This document shows, in pieces, positions 9,297-18,710 of a stretch of DNA of 64,000 nucleotides. This DNA is from Actinophytocola sp036402745 (GTDB lineage: Bacteria > Actinomycetota > Actinomycetes > Mycobacteriales > Pseudonocardiaceae), in the NCBI RefSeq assembly GCF_036402745.1, contig NZ_DASWSJ010000245.1, forward strand, positions 1-64,000. The letters are read 5' to 3'. The notes beneath the pieces are model-generated. The model had not been told where the DNA came from. It made no database searches and saw nothing but the letters and a program-made list of their open reading frames with translations. Position 1 is the stretch's first letter. Every line of letters begins with the position of its first letter. The position numbers were made by a program, and so were the translations under genes.

Positions 9297-9309
9297 AGGC
9301 TGGTACGAG

Positions 9310-9346
9310 CGAACGCCCCGCCCGGTTGGACCGGGCGGGGCGTTCG
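9310..9346. terminator. Bidirectional terminator between the EamA gene and sigA
   Basis: A perfect 17-bp stem with a 3-base loop (arms begin CGAACGCCCCGCCCGGT) sits 13 bp after the transporter gene and 11 bp before the sigA stop on the other strand. It should terminate both convergent transcripts. Confidence 0.88.
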
Positions 9347-9357
9347 GAGCAACAGGC

Positions 9358-10737
<1,380 letters not shown>

Positions 10738-10767
10738 GTACGCCCTTTCGCTGCTATCGATCACAGC

Positions 10768-10785
10768 TGACCAGATAGCTGGTCA
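10768..10785. promoter_or_regulatory. Dyad in the sigA 5' untranslated region
   Basis: TGACCAG and CTGGTCA form perfect 7-bp arms around a 4-base loop, 31 bases upstream of the chosen sigA start. It could be an operator or an RNA hairpin in the leader. Its position argues against the upstream GTG as a start. Confidence 0.5.
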
Positions 10786-10834
10786 ACCGGAATTCGGGGA
10801 AAGCCCGGAGACCTGGAGTCGCGGGCACTGTTCC

Positions 10835-10840
10835 ATTGTA
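10835..10840 (-). promoter_or_regulatory. Candidate -10 element for sigA
   Basis: TACAAT on the minus strand is a good actinobacterial -10 hexamer, about 98 bases before the sigA start. No convincing -35 is seen. The transcript would include the dyad at 10768-10785. Confidence 0.4.
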
Positions 10841-10888
10841 ACGACGATACTCCGCAGGGGGTGTGCGCCCGGCGAAGATCCAGGTGGG

Positions 10889-11656
10889 TCAGCGGTGCAG
10901 GCCCTCGCGCACGGCCACCGCGGCACCCACGATGCCCGCGTCGTTGCGCAGCTCGGCGGCCACGACCTTGGTCCGCACCTCCAGCAGTGGCAACCATTTG
11001 TCGGCCTTCTTGCTGACCCCGCCACCGGCGATGATGAGGTCCGGCCAGATGAGGTCCTCGAGGCCGCGGATGTACCGGGTGACCCGCTGCGCCCAGTCCG
11101 CCCAGGACAGGTTCTGCTCCTCCTTGACCGAGGCCGCGGCCCGCGTCTCCGCGTCGTGCCCGTCGACCTCGAGGTGGCCGAACTCGGTGTTGGGCACGAG
11201 CTGCCCGTCGAGGAACAGCGCGCTGCCGATGCCGGTGCCGAACGTCAGCAGCACGACCACGCCGTCCCGGTCGTCCGGCCAGCCGTAGCGGATCTCCGCG
11301 AGGCCGGCCGCGTCCGCGTCGTTGAGCACGACCACCTCCGCCGGCGTGAGCCCGAGCCGCTCGGCGAACAACGCCGACGCGTCGGTGCCCAGCCACGACT
11401 TGTCGATGTTGGCCGCGGTGTGCGCGACCCCCCGCTTGATGACCGCCGGCAGGGTGACTCCGACCGGCCCGGTCCAGCCGAACTCGTCGATGATGTGCTT
11501 CACCACGTCCGCGACCGCGTCCGGCTTCGACGGGTCGGGTGTCGCGATGCGGATCCGTTCGCCGTGCAGCTGTCCGGCATCGAGGTCGACCGTGCATCCC
11601 TTGATGCCCGATCCGCCGATGTCAATGCCGAAGCCGAGGGTTGCGCCCATCCCCAC
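10889..11656 (-). CDS. ppgK: Polyphosphate glucokinase
   Basis: This 255-residue ROK-fold enzyme phosphorylates glucose to glucose-6-phosphate using polyphosphate (and usually ATP). The N-terminal phosphate-binding loop reads GFGIDIGGSGIKG. The catalytic region has VVLNDADAAG, and the second phosphate-binding region reads TFGTGIGSALF followed by NTEFGHLEV. It is the expected length for PpgK. The gene lies upstream of sigA on the same strand and diverges from suhB across a 68-bp gap, exactly as in mycobacteria. Confidence 0.95.
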   Translation of the reverse strand: MGMGATLGFGIDIGGSGIKGCTVDLDAGQLHGERIRIATPDPSKPDAVADVVKHIIDEFGWTGPVGVTLPAVIKRGVAHTAANIDKSWLGTDASALFAERLGLTPAEVVVLNDADAAGLAEIRYGWPDDRDGVVVLLTFGTGIGSALFLDGQLVPNTEFGHLEVDGHDAETRAAASVKEEQNLSWADWAQRVTRYIRGLEDLIWPDLIIAGGGVSKKADKWLPLLEVRTKVVAAELRNDAGIVGAAVAVREGLHR

Positions 11657-11724
11657 GGATCCCTTCGTACTCGATTCAGCTCGCTGTTCCCCGGAGATTA
11701 GCCGGGTGTGGTCCGATAGGTCCC

Positions 11725-12519
11725 GTGGGTGTTGCAGAGGGAGACCTTCTCGATATCGCGATCGAGGTGGCCGTCGAGGCCGCGGAGCTCGCCCGGACGG
11801 CCCGGGAGGCCGCGATCCACGACGTGGACACCAAGACCAGCGAGACCGACGTGGTCACCGCGGCCGACGTCGCGGTCGAGCGGCTGGTGCGCGAGCGGCT
11901 CGCCGAGCGGCGCCCCGGCGAGCCGGTGCTGGGCGAGGAGGAGGCGGGCGGCTCGGGCGCGCCCGGCGGTGGTGTCTGCTGGGTGGTCGACCCGATCGAC
12001 GGCACCGTCAACTATCTCTACGGCCTGCCCTGGTACGCGGTGTCGCTCGCGGCCCAGGTCGACGGCGAGTCGGTGGCCGCGGCGGTGGTCGAGCCCGCGT
12101 CGGGCCGCCGCTGGACCGCGACCCGCGGCGGCGGGGCGTTCCTGGACGGGCGGCGGCTGCGGGTCTCGTCGGCCACCCGGCTGGAGCTCTCGCTGATCTC
12201 GACCGGGTTCGCCTACCGGGCCGAGCGGCGGTCCAGGCAGGCGGCCGCGATGGCGTCGCTGCTGGGCCGGGTGCGCGACATCCGCCGGCCGGGCGCGGCG
12301 TCGCTGGACCTGTGCGCGGTGGCCGCCGGGTGGGTCGACGGGTACTTCGAACACGGCCTGCACCGGTGGGACTGGGCGGGCGGCGCGCTGATCGCCGCCG
12401 AGGCCGGGGCCGTCGTGCGGCTGCCCGAGTCCGAGGCGGGCCTGACCTTCGTGACGACCCCCGGCATCGCCGAGGAGCTGTGGGCCGCCCTCGGCGAGAC
12501 CGGGTACCGGGACATCTGA
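11725..12519 (+). CDS. suhB: Inositol monophosphatase family protein (SuhB-like)
   Basis: This is a magnesium-dependent sugar/inositol phosphate phosphatase, 264 residues. The metal-binding motifs are GEEEAGG, DPIDGTVNYLYGLPW and WDWAGGALIAAEAG, all intact. The expected reaction is hydrolysis of myo-inositol-1-phosphate, which in actinomycetes feeds phosphatidylinositol and mycothiol synthesis; fructose-1,6-bisphosphate is an alternative substrate in the family. I chose GTG 11725 (VGVAEGDLL), because the longer open frame to 11641 would overlap ppgK and reads as non-conserved sequence. It ends one base before the convergent aldo/keto reductase. Confidence 0.9.
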   Translation: MGVAEGDLLDIAIEVAVEAAELARTAREAAIHDVDTKTSETDVVTAADVAVERLVRERLAERRPGEPVLGEEEAGGSGAPGGGVCWVVDPIDGTVNYLYGLPWYAVSLAAQVDGESVAAAVVEPASGRRWTATRGGGAFLDGRRLRVSSATRLELSLISTGFAYRAERRSRQAAAMASLLGRVRDIRRPGAASLDLCAVAAGWVDGYFEHGLHRWDWAGGALIAAEAGAVVRLPESEAGLTFVTTPGIAEELWAALGETGYRDI

Positions 12520-12520
12520 C

Positions 12521-13534
12521 TCAGCGGCGGCGCAGCGACTTGTCGGCCAGCGCGGGCGTTGTGTAGTAGATGTCGTCGGGGTTGAGGTCGGTGCCGGGCG
12601 GCACGATCTCGTCGATCCGGTCGAGGATGTCGGCACTCAGCTCGACGTCCGCGCCGGCCAGCAGGTCGTCGAGCTGCTCGGGCCTGCGCGGGCCGATGAT
12701 CACCGACGTGACCGCGGGGTGCGCCCGCACGAACGCCGTGGCCAGGTGGGTCAGCGGCAGGCCGGCCTCCGCGGCGAGTTTCGACAGCGCCTCGACGGCG
12801 TCGACCTTGGCCCGCACACCCGGCTTCGAGAGGTCGAACATCCGCGCGCCGGCCGGGGTGTTGCGCCTGCCCTTGGTGGGGTCGCCGCGCCCGGAGAGCC
12901 ACCCGGAGTTGAGCGGGCCGAAGGTCAGCACGCCCATGCCGTACCTCTGCGCGGTCGGCAGGACGGCGGCCTCGATGCCCCGGGTGAGGATCCCGTACGG
13001 CGGCTGCTCGGTGCGGAACCGGTGGTAGCCGCGGCGCTCGGCTGCCCACTGTGCCTCGACGACCAGCTCGGCCGGGTTGACCGAGGAGCCGATCGCGAGC
13101 ACCTTGCCGGCACGGATCAGGTCGTCGAGCGCGGACAGCGTCTCCTCGATGTCGGTGGCCGGGTCGGCCCGGTGCATCTGGTAGAGGTCGACGTGGTCGG
13201 TGCGCAGCCGCCGCAGGCTCGCCTCGATGGCGCGGACGATCCACCGGCGCGAGCCGCCGCGCTGGTTGGCGTCCGGTCCCATCGGCAGGGAGAACTTCGT
13301 CGCGAGCACGACGTCGTCCCGGCGCCCCTCGAGCGCCTTGCCGACGATCTCCTCCGACTCGCCGGACGAGTAGACGTCGGCCGTGTCGACGAGGTTGATG
13401 CCGGCGTCGAGCGCCGTGTGGATCATGCGGACCGACTCGTCGTGGTCGGTGTTGCCCATGGCGCCGAACATCATCGTGCCGAGCGCGTGGTCGCTCACCG
13501 AGATGCCGGTTCCGCCCAGAGTCCTTCGCTTCAT
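12521..13534 (-). CDS. Aldo/keto reductase
   Basis: This is a cytoplasmic NADPH-dependent TIM-barrel oxidoreductase of 337 residues. The N-terminal MKRRTLGGTGISVS is typical. The catalytic Asp/Tyr pair lies in NLVDTADVYSSGESE, a further lysine is in LATKF, the histidine is in VDLYQMHRAD, and the cofactor region has SVIIGPRRPEQLDD. The physiological substrate cannot be inferred. It diverges from an XRE regulator across a 96-bp gap, which suggests local control. Together the two genes interrupt the otherwise conserved suhB-cei neighbourhood. Confidence 0.9.
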   Translation of the reverse strand: MKRRTLGGTGISVSDHALGTMMFGAMGNTDHDESVRMIHTALDAGINLVDTADVYSSGESEEIVGKALEGRRDDVVLATKFSLPMGPDANQRGGSRRWIVRAIEASLRRLRTDHVDLYQMHRADPATDIEETLSALDDLIRAGKVLAIGSSVNPAELVVEAQWAAERRGYHRFRTEQPPYGILTRGIEAAVLPTAQRYGMGVLTFGPLNSGWLSGRGDPTKGRRNTPAGARMFDLSKPGVRAKVDAVEALSKLAAEAGLPLTHLATAFVRAHPAVTSVIIGPRRPEQLDDLLAGADVELSADILDRIDEIVPPGTDLNPDDIYYTTPALADKSLRRR

Positions 13535-13630
13535 GTCCTCCAGTCAAGCACCGGTTCCGGCTGGTTGCGGGCTGGAGCGGGGGCCTGCCAGGACCCCCAC
13601 ATCGTGGCCGGCGGTTCTACTGTGGAGGTC

Positions 13631-14470
13631 ATGAGCGATGGGCTCGGGGAGTTCCTGCGCAGCAGGCGCGGCCGGCTGACCCCGGCGGAGGCGGGCGTGC
13701 CGGCCGGGCCGGGACCGCGGCGCGTGCCGGGCCTGCGGCGCGAGGAGGTCGCGCACCTCGCGGGGGTGAGCGTCGACTACTACGTGCGCCTCGAGCGGGG
13801 CCGCAACGGCAACGTCTCCGAGGCGGTGCTGGACGCGCTGGCCCGCGCGCTGCGGCTGACCGAGACCGAGCGGGAGCACCTGTTCGCCGTGGCCCGCCCC
13901 ACCCGGTCGCGCCGGCTGCCGCCGCAGCGGGTGCGTCCGGCGCTCGTGCGGCTGATGGACGGCCTGGCCGACCTGCCGGCGCTCGTGCTGGGCCGCAACC
14001 TCGACGTGCTGGCGAGCAACGCGCTGGCCCGGGCCTTCTACACCGACTTCGCCGCCCTGCCGCACCGCGACCGCAACATGGCGCGCTTCACCTTCCTGGA
14101 CGAGGCGGCGCGCTCGCTGTACGTGGACTGGCCGGCCGCGGCCCGCGGCGTGGTGGCCACGCTGCACCACTACGCGGGCCGCAACCCCCGCGACCCGCGG
14201 CTCGCCGAGCTGATCGGCGACCTGTCCGTGCGCGACGAGGACTTCCGCCACTGGTGGGCCGAGCACGACGTCTACCGCCGCACCCACGGCTCGAAGCGCT
14301 ACCACCACCCGGTGGTGGGCGAGCTGACCCTGGACTACGAGGCGCTGACCCCGACCGGCGATCCCGACCAGGTCCTGGGGCTGCACACCGCCGAGCCGGG
14401 CTCCCCGTCGGAGGAGGCGCTGCGGTTGCTGGCGAGCTGGACCGGTGCGGCGGCCGTGGTGCCGAGGTAA
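13631..14470 (+). CDS. XRE-family regulator with MmyB-like ligand-binding domain
   Basis: This is a 279-residue DNA-binding protein. An N-terminal helix-turn-helix (about residues 8-75, with GLRREEVAHLAGVSVDYY) is followed by an MmyB-like sensory domain that in related proteins binds fatty-acid-like ligands. The end contains the family's WWAEHDVYRR segment. These regulators usually control a divergent oxidoreductase, here the aldo/keto reductase. GGAGG lies three bases before the ATG. It stops one base short of the convergent cei gene. A second protein of the same type is at 36078. Confidence 0.9.
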   Translation: MSDGLGEFLRSRRGRLTPAEAGVPAGPGPRRVPGLRREEVAHLAGVSVDYYVRLERGRNGNVSEAVLDALARALRLTETEREHLFAVARPTRSRRLPPQRVRPALVRLMDGLADLPALVLGRNLDVLASNALARAFYTDFAALPHRDRNMARFTFLDEAARSLYVDWPAAARGVVATLHHYAGRNPRDPRLAELIGDLSVRDEDFRHWWAEHDVYRRTHGSKRYHHPVVGELTLDYEALTPTGDPDQVLGLHTAEPGSPSEEALRLLASWTGAAAVVPR

Positions 14471-14471
14471 C

Positions 14472-15209
14472 TCAGCAGCGGACGTTGCGGGCCGCGGTGA
14501 GCAGCGCGGTGTCCACGTTCGGCTGGGGGCCGTCGGCCTGCAGGCCGCCCTGGGTCTCCGGATGCGCGGCGGCCCACGCGGTGAGCTGGTCGAGCACCGA
14601 GCGGCTCTGCGAGTTGGGGTGCAGGCTGTCGAAGTCCGAGCCGATGGCGACGTCGACCGTGGCGTCCTTGCGGTCGTCGCGCACGAGCTCGGCGCACGGC
14701 TCGATGAGCGACAGCGTCCGCGCCGCCGACGTGCCCTGCGGACCGAACCGGATCTGCGCGCGGCAGGTCATCGAGTCGCTGTAGAGCGGGTCGTTGGTGG
14801 GCTCGGCCACCTTCGCGAAGCCCAGCTGCCGCAGGTTCTCCGTGACGATCCGGGCCGCGCCCCGCGTGCCGCTGGCGTTGACGACCTTGACCAGCACCTG
14901 CCCGGGCGGCGCCGGCACGGTCCGGTCGAGCGAGTCGGGCTTGAGCGCCTGGCCCAGCGTGGTGGGCGGCGCCGACGGCGAGGTGGAGGGCCGGGCGGCC
15001 GGCGGGTCGCAGTGCTTGGCGTTGGCGGTGCCCTCGTCGGTGCCCATCACGCGCAACCACACGATGGTCGCGGCCACCCCGAGGATGAGGATGAGGATCA
15101 GCGCGGGCAGCGGACGGCGCTTCCGATAGCGCTGTGGCCTGTTGTCCCGCCACACGTTCCCGGACGCCACCTGGCCCGCCTCCCGTCCGGTCCCATACCC
15201 CTTGGACAC
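14472..15209 (-). CDS. cei: Envelope integrity protein Cei (LytR C-terminal domain)
   Basis: This is a 245-residue membrane-anchored protein with a basic cytoplasmic N-terminus and one transmembrane helix (about residues 34-53). A Ser/Pro/Thr linker follows, then an extracytoplasmic LytR C-terminal domain containing VVNASGTRGAARIV. The M. tuberculosis orthologue Rv2700 is needed for envelope integrity and virulence. Gene order and orientation relative to the DUF4193 gene match Rv2700/Rv2699c. The substrate or partner is not known; a role in wall-polymer handling is inferred from the LytR domain. Confidence 0.9.
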   Translation of the reverse strand: MSKGYGTGREAGQVASGNVWRDNRPQRYRKRRPLPALILILILGVAATIVWLRVMGTDEGTANAKHCDPPAARPSTSPSAPPTTLGQALKPDSLDRTVPAPPGQVLVKVVNASGTRGAARIVTENLRQLGFAKVAEPTNDPLYSDSMTCRAQIRFGPQGTSAARTLSLIEPCAELVRDDRKDATVDVAIGSDFDSLHPNSQSRSVLDQLTAWAAAHPETQGGLQADGPQPNVDTALLTAARNVRC

Positions 15210-15396
15210 TCTGTGTTTCGTTGCTGATCAGCCTAAGCGTTTCAGTGTTCTTCGGCCGGACGGGGCGGATCCTGTAGACGCATCGTGTCGCGATTGGGTC
15301 AAGAGCCGATCCCGGTCGCCTCGCGCGATGGACCGAGTGCGCACTGTGACAACTGGACGATCAACATCGCACCACGGGTTGCACGGACCGGCAAGA

Positions 15397-15434
15397 GTGA
15401 ACTTCAAGGTTCACCTGACACACCCGAACGGGTG
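15397..15434. promoter_or_regulatory. Two adjacent inverted repeats in the cei/DUF4193 intergenic region
   Basis: GTGAAC-N6-GTTCAC (15397-15414) is followed six bases later by CACCCGAACGGGTG (15421-15434). The 411-bp region between cei and the DUF4193 gene must hold both promoters. No certain -10/-35 pair is seen apart from this possible operator zone. Confidence 0.4.
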
Positions 15435-15620
15435 ACGTAGTGGATGGGCGCAGTTTCATGGGCTACCCTCTGCGCGCTCCAGTCGTCGAACGGTCCAAGC
15501 GACCGATTCGGATGTAGGTCTTACCGCGAGACCTCCGTCACTTCTGCTGGCGGGCACAAACTGGGGCGCCTGAACGTTGACCAGCGGCACGAACATATTC
15601 TGAAGTGGGGGTGCAAGACC

Positions 15621-15929
15621 ATGGCCACCGATTACGACGCGCCACGCCGCAGCGAGGCCGACGATCTCGCGGAGGACTCGCTCGAAGAGCTGAAGGCACG
15701 TCGCAACGAGAACCAGTCCGGGGTCGTCGACGTGGACGAGTCCGAGACTGCCGAGAGCTTCGAGCTCCCTGGTGCGGACCTGTCCAGCCTGTCCGGCGAG
15801 GACCTCACCGTCCGCGTGGTGCCCAAGCAGGCCGACGAGTTCACCTGCTCCAAGTGCTTCCTGGTGCACCACCGGAGCCGGCTGGCCGAAGAGAGCAACG
15901 GCCAGTACATCTGCCGCGACTGCGCCTGA
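15621..15929 (+). CDS. DUF4193 family zinc-ribbon protein
   Basis: This is a 102-residue acidic protein that is universally conserved in actinobacteria (Rv2699c family). The first two thirds are charged and probably disordered. The C-terminal FTCSKCFLVHHRSRLA and ICRDCA provide a CxxC...CxxC zinc ribbon, as seen in RNA-polymerase-associated and ribosome-associated factors. Its function is not established. GGGGGTG lies nine bases before the ATG. A long 411-bp upstream region suggests its own regulated promoter. Confidence 0.93.
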   Translation: MATDYDAPRRSEADDLAEDSLEELKARRNENQSGVVDVDESETAESFELPGADLSSLSGEDLTVRVVPKQADEFTCSKCFLVHHRSRLAEESNGQYICRDCA

Positions 15930-15942
15930 CCGACCGGTCGGC

Positions 15943-16422
15943 TCAGTCGCGCACGCGCAGCGCCTCGACCAACCGGTCGGGGTGCCGCGTGCTGAACACC
16001 CAGTACGGGGTCGGGTCCTCGGGGTCGGTCTGGCGTAGCCGCACCACCGGGCCCACCCATCCCCTGTGCAGCACGTAGGCGGCGGGGTCCAGATGCGGAC
16101 CGAGCACCCTGCGCTTGTCCTTGGCGGGCACCACCTGGATCTCGCCGACGTGGCGCAGGGGTAGGTGGGCGTTGCCCACCCACAGCTCGCCGTCCTGGAC
16201 CCGCACGCTCAGCCGTCCCGCGCGCCAGATCAACAGCGCGGTGAGCGGCAGCAGCAGGACGTAGGGCAGCCACGCCCGCACGCCCGGGTAGCCGAGGTGG
16301 ACCTCCGCCGCGAGCAGCCCGGCGGCGAGCAGCGGGAGCAGCCACCAATACCAGGTGACGTACAGCCGTTCGCGGTAGGTCGTGGCCGCGGTGGCGGCGG
16401 TGGTTGCCTCGCTGTCGGTCAC
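15943..16422 (-). CDS. DUF3093 family membrane protein
   Basis: This is a 159-residue protein with two closely spaced transmembrane helices (about residues 23-70), then a cytoplasmic beta-rich domain carrying DUF3093 features such as LWVGNAHLPLRHVGEI. It corresponds to the Rv2698 family in the conserved sigA-dut block. Function unknown. It diverges from dut by 24 bp and converges with the DUF4193 gene across 13 bp. Confidence 0.9.
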   Translation of the reverse strand: MTDSEATTAATAATTYRERLYVTWYWWLLPLLAAGLLAAEVHLGYPGVRAWLPYVLLLPLTALLIWRAGRLSVRVQDGELWVGNAHLPLRHVGEIQVVPAKDKRRVLGPHLDPAAYVLHRGWVGPVVRLRQTDPEDPTPYWVFSTRHPDRLVEALRVRD

Positions 16423-16446
16423 GGACCCAGAGTAGTCTCGCCGGTC

Positions 16447-16926
16447 GTGCCCAGCGTGGAGGTCCTGCTGACCCGGCTAGATCCGGGTGTTCCCGTGCCG
16501 TCGTACGCGCGGCCGGGAGATGCCGGCGCCGATCTCGTCACCACCGCCGATGTCGCCATTCCCCCCGGGGAGCGGGCGACCGTCGGCACCGGTGTCGCGA
16601 TCGCGCTGCCGGAGGGATACGCCGCGTTCGTCCACCCGCGCTCGGGCCTGGCCGCCCGGGTCGGGCTGAGCGTGGTCAACACGCCGGGCACGATCGACTC
16701 CGGCTACCGGGGGGAGATCAGGATCTGCCTGATCAACCACGACCTCCGGGAGCCGGTCCAGCTGTGCCGGGGTGACCGGATCGCGCAGCTGGTGGTCCAA
16801 CGCGTCGAGCACGCGGTATTCCGAGAGGTGGAGGAGTTGGCCGACTCGCAGCGCGGCGCCGGTGGATATGGGTCCACTGGTGGGCATTCGGTGCTGACCC
16901 GGTCCGCGACCGGGGCGGAGGAGTAG
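16447..16926 (+). CDS. dut: dUTP diphosphatase
   Basis: This enzyme hydrolyses dUTP to dUMP and pyrophosphate, keeping uracil out of DNA and feeding dTMP synthesis; it works as a homotrimer. It is 159 residues long. All five dUTPase motifs are present: RPGDAGADL, PRSGLA, GTIDSGYRGEI, RGDRIAQLV and the flexible C-terminal RGAGGYGSTG. GTG 16447 is the best start, because upstream codons overlap the divergent DUF3093 gene. It is followed six bases later by the DUF3710 gene, as in M. tuberculosis. Confidence 0.95.
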   Translation: MPSVEVLLTRLDPGVPVPSYARPGDAGADLVTTADVAIPPGERATVGTGVAIALPEGYAAFVHPRSGLAARVGLSVVNTPGTIDSGYRGEIRICLINHDLREPVQLCRGDRIAQLVVQRVEHAVFREVEELADSQRGAGGYGSTGGHSVLTRSATGAEE

Positions 16927-16932
16927 GTCACC

Positions 16933-17604
16933 GTGGGACTGTTTGGGCGGCGTCGCCGGCAGGAGGCCGAGGGGGCCACTGGGGTCGAGGACTACGACCG
17001 CGACGACTTCGATGACGACTTCGCCGACGACGAGTACGAGGAGGTCGGCGGCGACCTGTTCGACGGCGCCGGCCCGTGGGACGAGGACGAGGCACCGGAC
17101 GACGGCCTGAACCGGATCGACCTCGGCTGCCTGCGGCTGCCGGTGCCGGAGGGCGCGCAGCTGCAGGTCGAGATGGACCCGGCCGGCCCGGTGCGCGCGG
17201 TGCACATCGTCACCCCGGTCGGCCAGCTCACCGTCACCGCCTACGCCGCCCCCCGCTCGGGCGGCCTGTGGCACGAGGTGAGCACCGAGCTCGCCGCGCA
17301 GCTCCGCAAGGACGGCGCGACCGTCCGCACGACCACCGGCGAGTGGGGCCTGGAGCTCCTGGCCGCGCTGGGCGAGGTGTCGCTGCGGTTCGTCGGCGTC
17401 GACGGTCCCCGCTGGATGCTGCGCGCCGTGGTCGCCGGCCCGCCGGACCGGCTGGACAACAGCGCGGCCGCGCTCTACGAGCTGGTCCGCGGCACCGTGG
17501 TGGTTCGCGGCGGCCAGCCGATGCCGGTCCGCACCCCGCTGCCGATCGAGCTGCCGCCGGCCATCGCCGAGCATATCCAGCAGGCCCAGGAGGGCGGCGC
17601 GTGA
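16933..17604 (+). CDS. DUF3710 family protein
   Basis: This is a 223-residue protein with a short basic N-terminus (MGLFGRRRRQ). A strongly acidic stretch (about residues 18-55) follows, then a globular DUF3710 domain with the pattern GCLRLPVPEGAQLQVEMD. It is the Rv2696c homologue and is consistently found behind dut in actinobacteria, probably cotranscribed with it. No catalytic motif is visible and the function is unknown. Confidence 0.92.
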   Translation: MGLFGRRRRQEAEGATGVEDYDRDDFDDDFADDEYEEVGGDLFDGAGPWDEDEAPDDGLNRIDLGCLRLPVPEGAQLQVEMDPAGPVRAVHIVTPVGQLTVTAYAAPRSGGLWHEVSTELAAQLRKDGATVRTTTGEWGLELLAALGEVSLRFVGVDGPRWMLRAVVAGPPDRLDNSAAALYELVRGTVVVRGGQPMPVRTPLPIELPPAIAEHIQQAQEGGA

Positions 17605-17622
17605 GCCGGTAGGTTGGCGGTC

Positions 17623-18246
17623 ATGCCGACCTCCGCCGAGTGGCTCGTGTTCCTCGGTGCCGCCGCGTTGTTCGCGCTGCTGCCCGGACCCGGCGTGCTC
17701 TACGTGCTGGCGCGCAGCCTGCGCGGCGGGCGCGCGGACGGCATCCGGTCGGTCGTCGGCAACGGGATCGGCGCGTCGGTGCACGTCGTCGCGGCGGCGT
17801 TCGGCCTCTCGGCGATCCTCGCCACGTCGGCGGCCGCGTTCACGGTCGTCAAGCTCGTCGGCGCCGCGTACCTGGTCTTCCTGGGAGTGCGCGCGTTGCT
17901 CGACCGCTCGGGTCCCGCCGCCGGGCCGGGGCCCACGCCGAAGCGCGGCGCGCTGCGCCAGGGCATCCTCGTGGAGACGCTCAACCCCAAGACCGCGCTG
18001 TTCTTCCTGGCCTTCCTGCCGCATTTCGTGCACCCGGAGTCGGCGCCGGCGCCCCTGGTGTTCGTGGTGCTCGGCCTCATCGTGGTCACGATGGCGTTAC
18101 TGGTGGACCTGATGGTGGCGGTGTTCGCGGGCGGGCTGTCGCGCACGCTGCTGGGCAACCCGCGCTGGCGGGTGCGGGAGCGGGTCGTCGGCGGCCTGAC
18201 CATGATCGGCCTGGGCGGCGCGCTGGCGATCGCCGGGCGTGGCTAG
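17623..18246 (+). CDS. LysE/RhtB family amino-acid exporter
   Basis: This is an inner-membrane exporter of 207 residues with about six hydrophobic helices. The diagnostic N-terminal LPGPGVLYVLARSLRGG is the LysE/RhtB signature, and the later ETLNPKTALFFLAFLPHF is also typical. The substrate is probably an amino acid or homoserine lactone, unspecified. TTG 17614 is an alternative start three codons upstream. The stop codon lies inside the first bases of the 18-kb repeat array, which may serve as its transcript end. Confidence 0.85.
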   Translation: MPTSAEWLVFLGAAALFALLPGPGVLYVLARSLRGGRADGIRSVVGNGIGASVHVVAAAFGLSAILATSAAAFTVVKLVGAAYLVFLGVRALLDRSGPAAGPGPTPKRGALRQGILVETLNPKTALFFLAFLPHFVHPESAPAPLVFVVLGLIVVTMALLVDLMVAVFAGGLSRTLLGNPRWRVRERVVGGLTMIGLGGALAIAGRG

Positions 18247-18362
18247 TCCGCCTCCCCGGGATTGAAAGTGTGCGTTGCGTTCCGGCGAATGGTGTGGGTA
18301 TCGAGGTGGGTGGTGGCTGGGTGTCGTCACGGTCCCTTGAGGTTCCGGTGGTCGGCGCATGA
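18243..18362. repeat. Dispersed intergenic repeat, copy B
   Basis: This is the first of three tandem units. It begins CTAGTCCGCCTCCCCGGGATT and ends at GGTGGTCGGCGC. It lacks the distal GATGATCTACGAGACAG end carried by copies A, C and D, so it is about 25 bp shorter. The first bases overlap the stop codon region of the LysE gene. Confidence 0.85.
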
Positions 18363-18507
18363 CTAGTCCGCCTCCCCGGGATTACAAGTGTGCGTTGCGT
18401 CCCGGCGGATGGTGTGGGTATCGGGGTGGGTGGTGGTTGGGTGCCGTCACGGTCCCCTGAGGTTCCGGTGGTCGGTGCTGGATTTCACCCGATGATCTAC
18501 GAGACAG
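18363..18507. repeat. Dispersed intergenic repeat, copy C
   Basis: This second tandem unit has the same CTAGTCCGCCTCCCCGGG head, the G-rich core, the CCCTGAGGTTCCGGTGG block and the GATGATCTACGAGACAG tail. The final GCCTTAG of copies A and D is replaced directly by the start of copy D. Confidence 0.85.
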
Positions 18508-18657
18508 CTGGTCCGCCTCCCCGGGATTTACAGTGTGCGTGCGTCCCGGTGAATGGTGTGGGTGTCGGGATGGGTGGTGGTTGGGTGTCGTCACGGTCCC
18601 TGAGGTTCCGGTGGTCGGCGCGGGACTTCACCCGATGATCTACGAGACAGGCCTTAG
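18508..18657. repeat. Dispersed intergenic repeat, copy D
   Basis: This third unit, with head CTGGTCCGCCTCC, has a tail ending GAGACAGGCCTTAG as in copy A. It lies 54 bp from the end of the minus-strand DUF4230 gene. Copies differ by scattered point changes and single-base indels, so they are not very recent. Confidence 0.85.
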
Positions 18658-18710
18658 CCGGACGGGCGCGCGGCTCGGCGGTGGACGCCGGGCCGCCTTC
18701 CCGGCAGGTG

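Noticed and set aside
15577..15605. Promoter TTGACC with a downstream hexamer before the DUF4193 gene
   Set aside because: No acceptable -10 hexamer lies 16-18 bases after TTGACC, and it would leave almost no leader before the ribosome site.
18243..18657. Possible CRISPR array
   Set aside because: Units are 120-150 bp, adjoin without spacers and vary internally, unlike CRISPR repeats; no cas genes are present.
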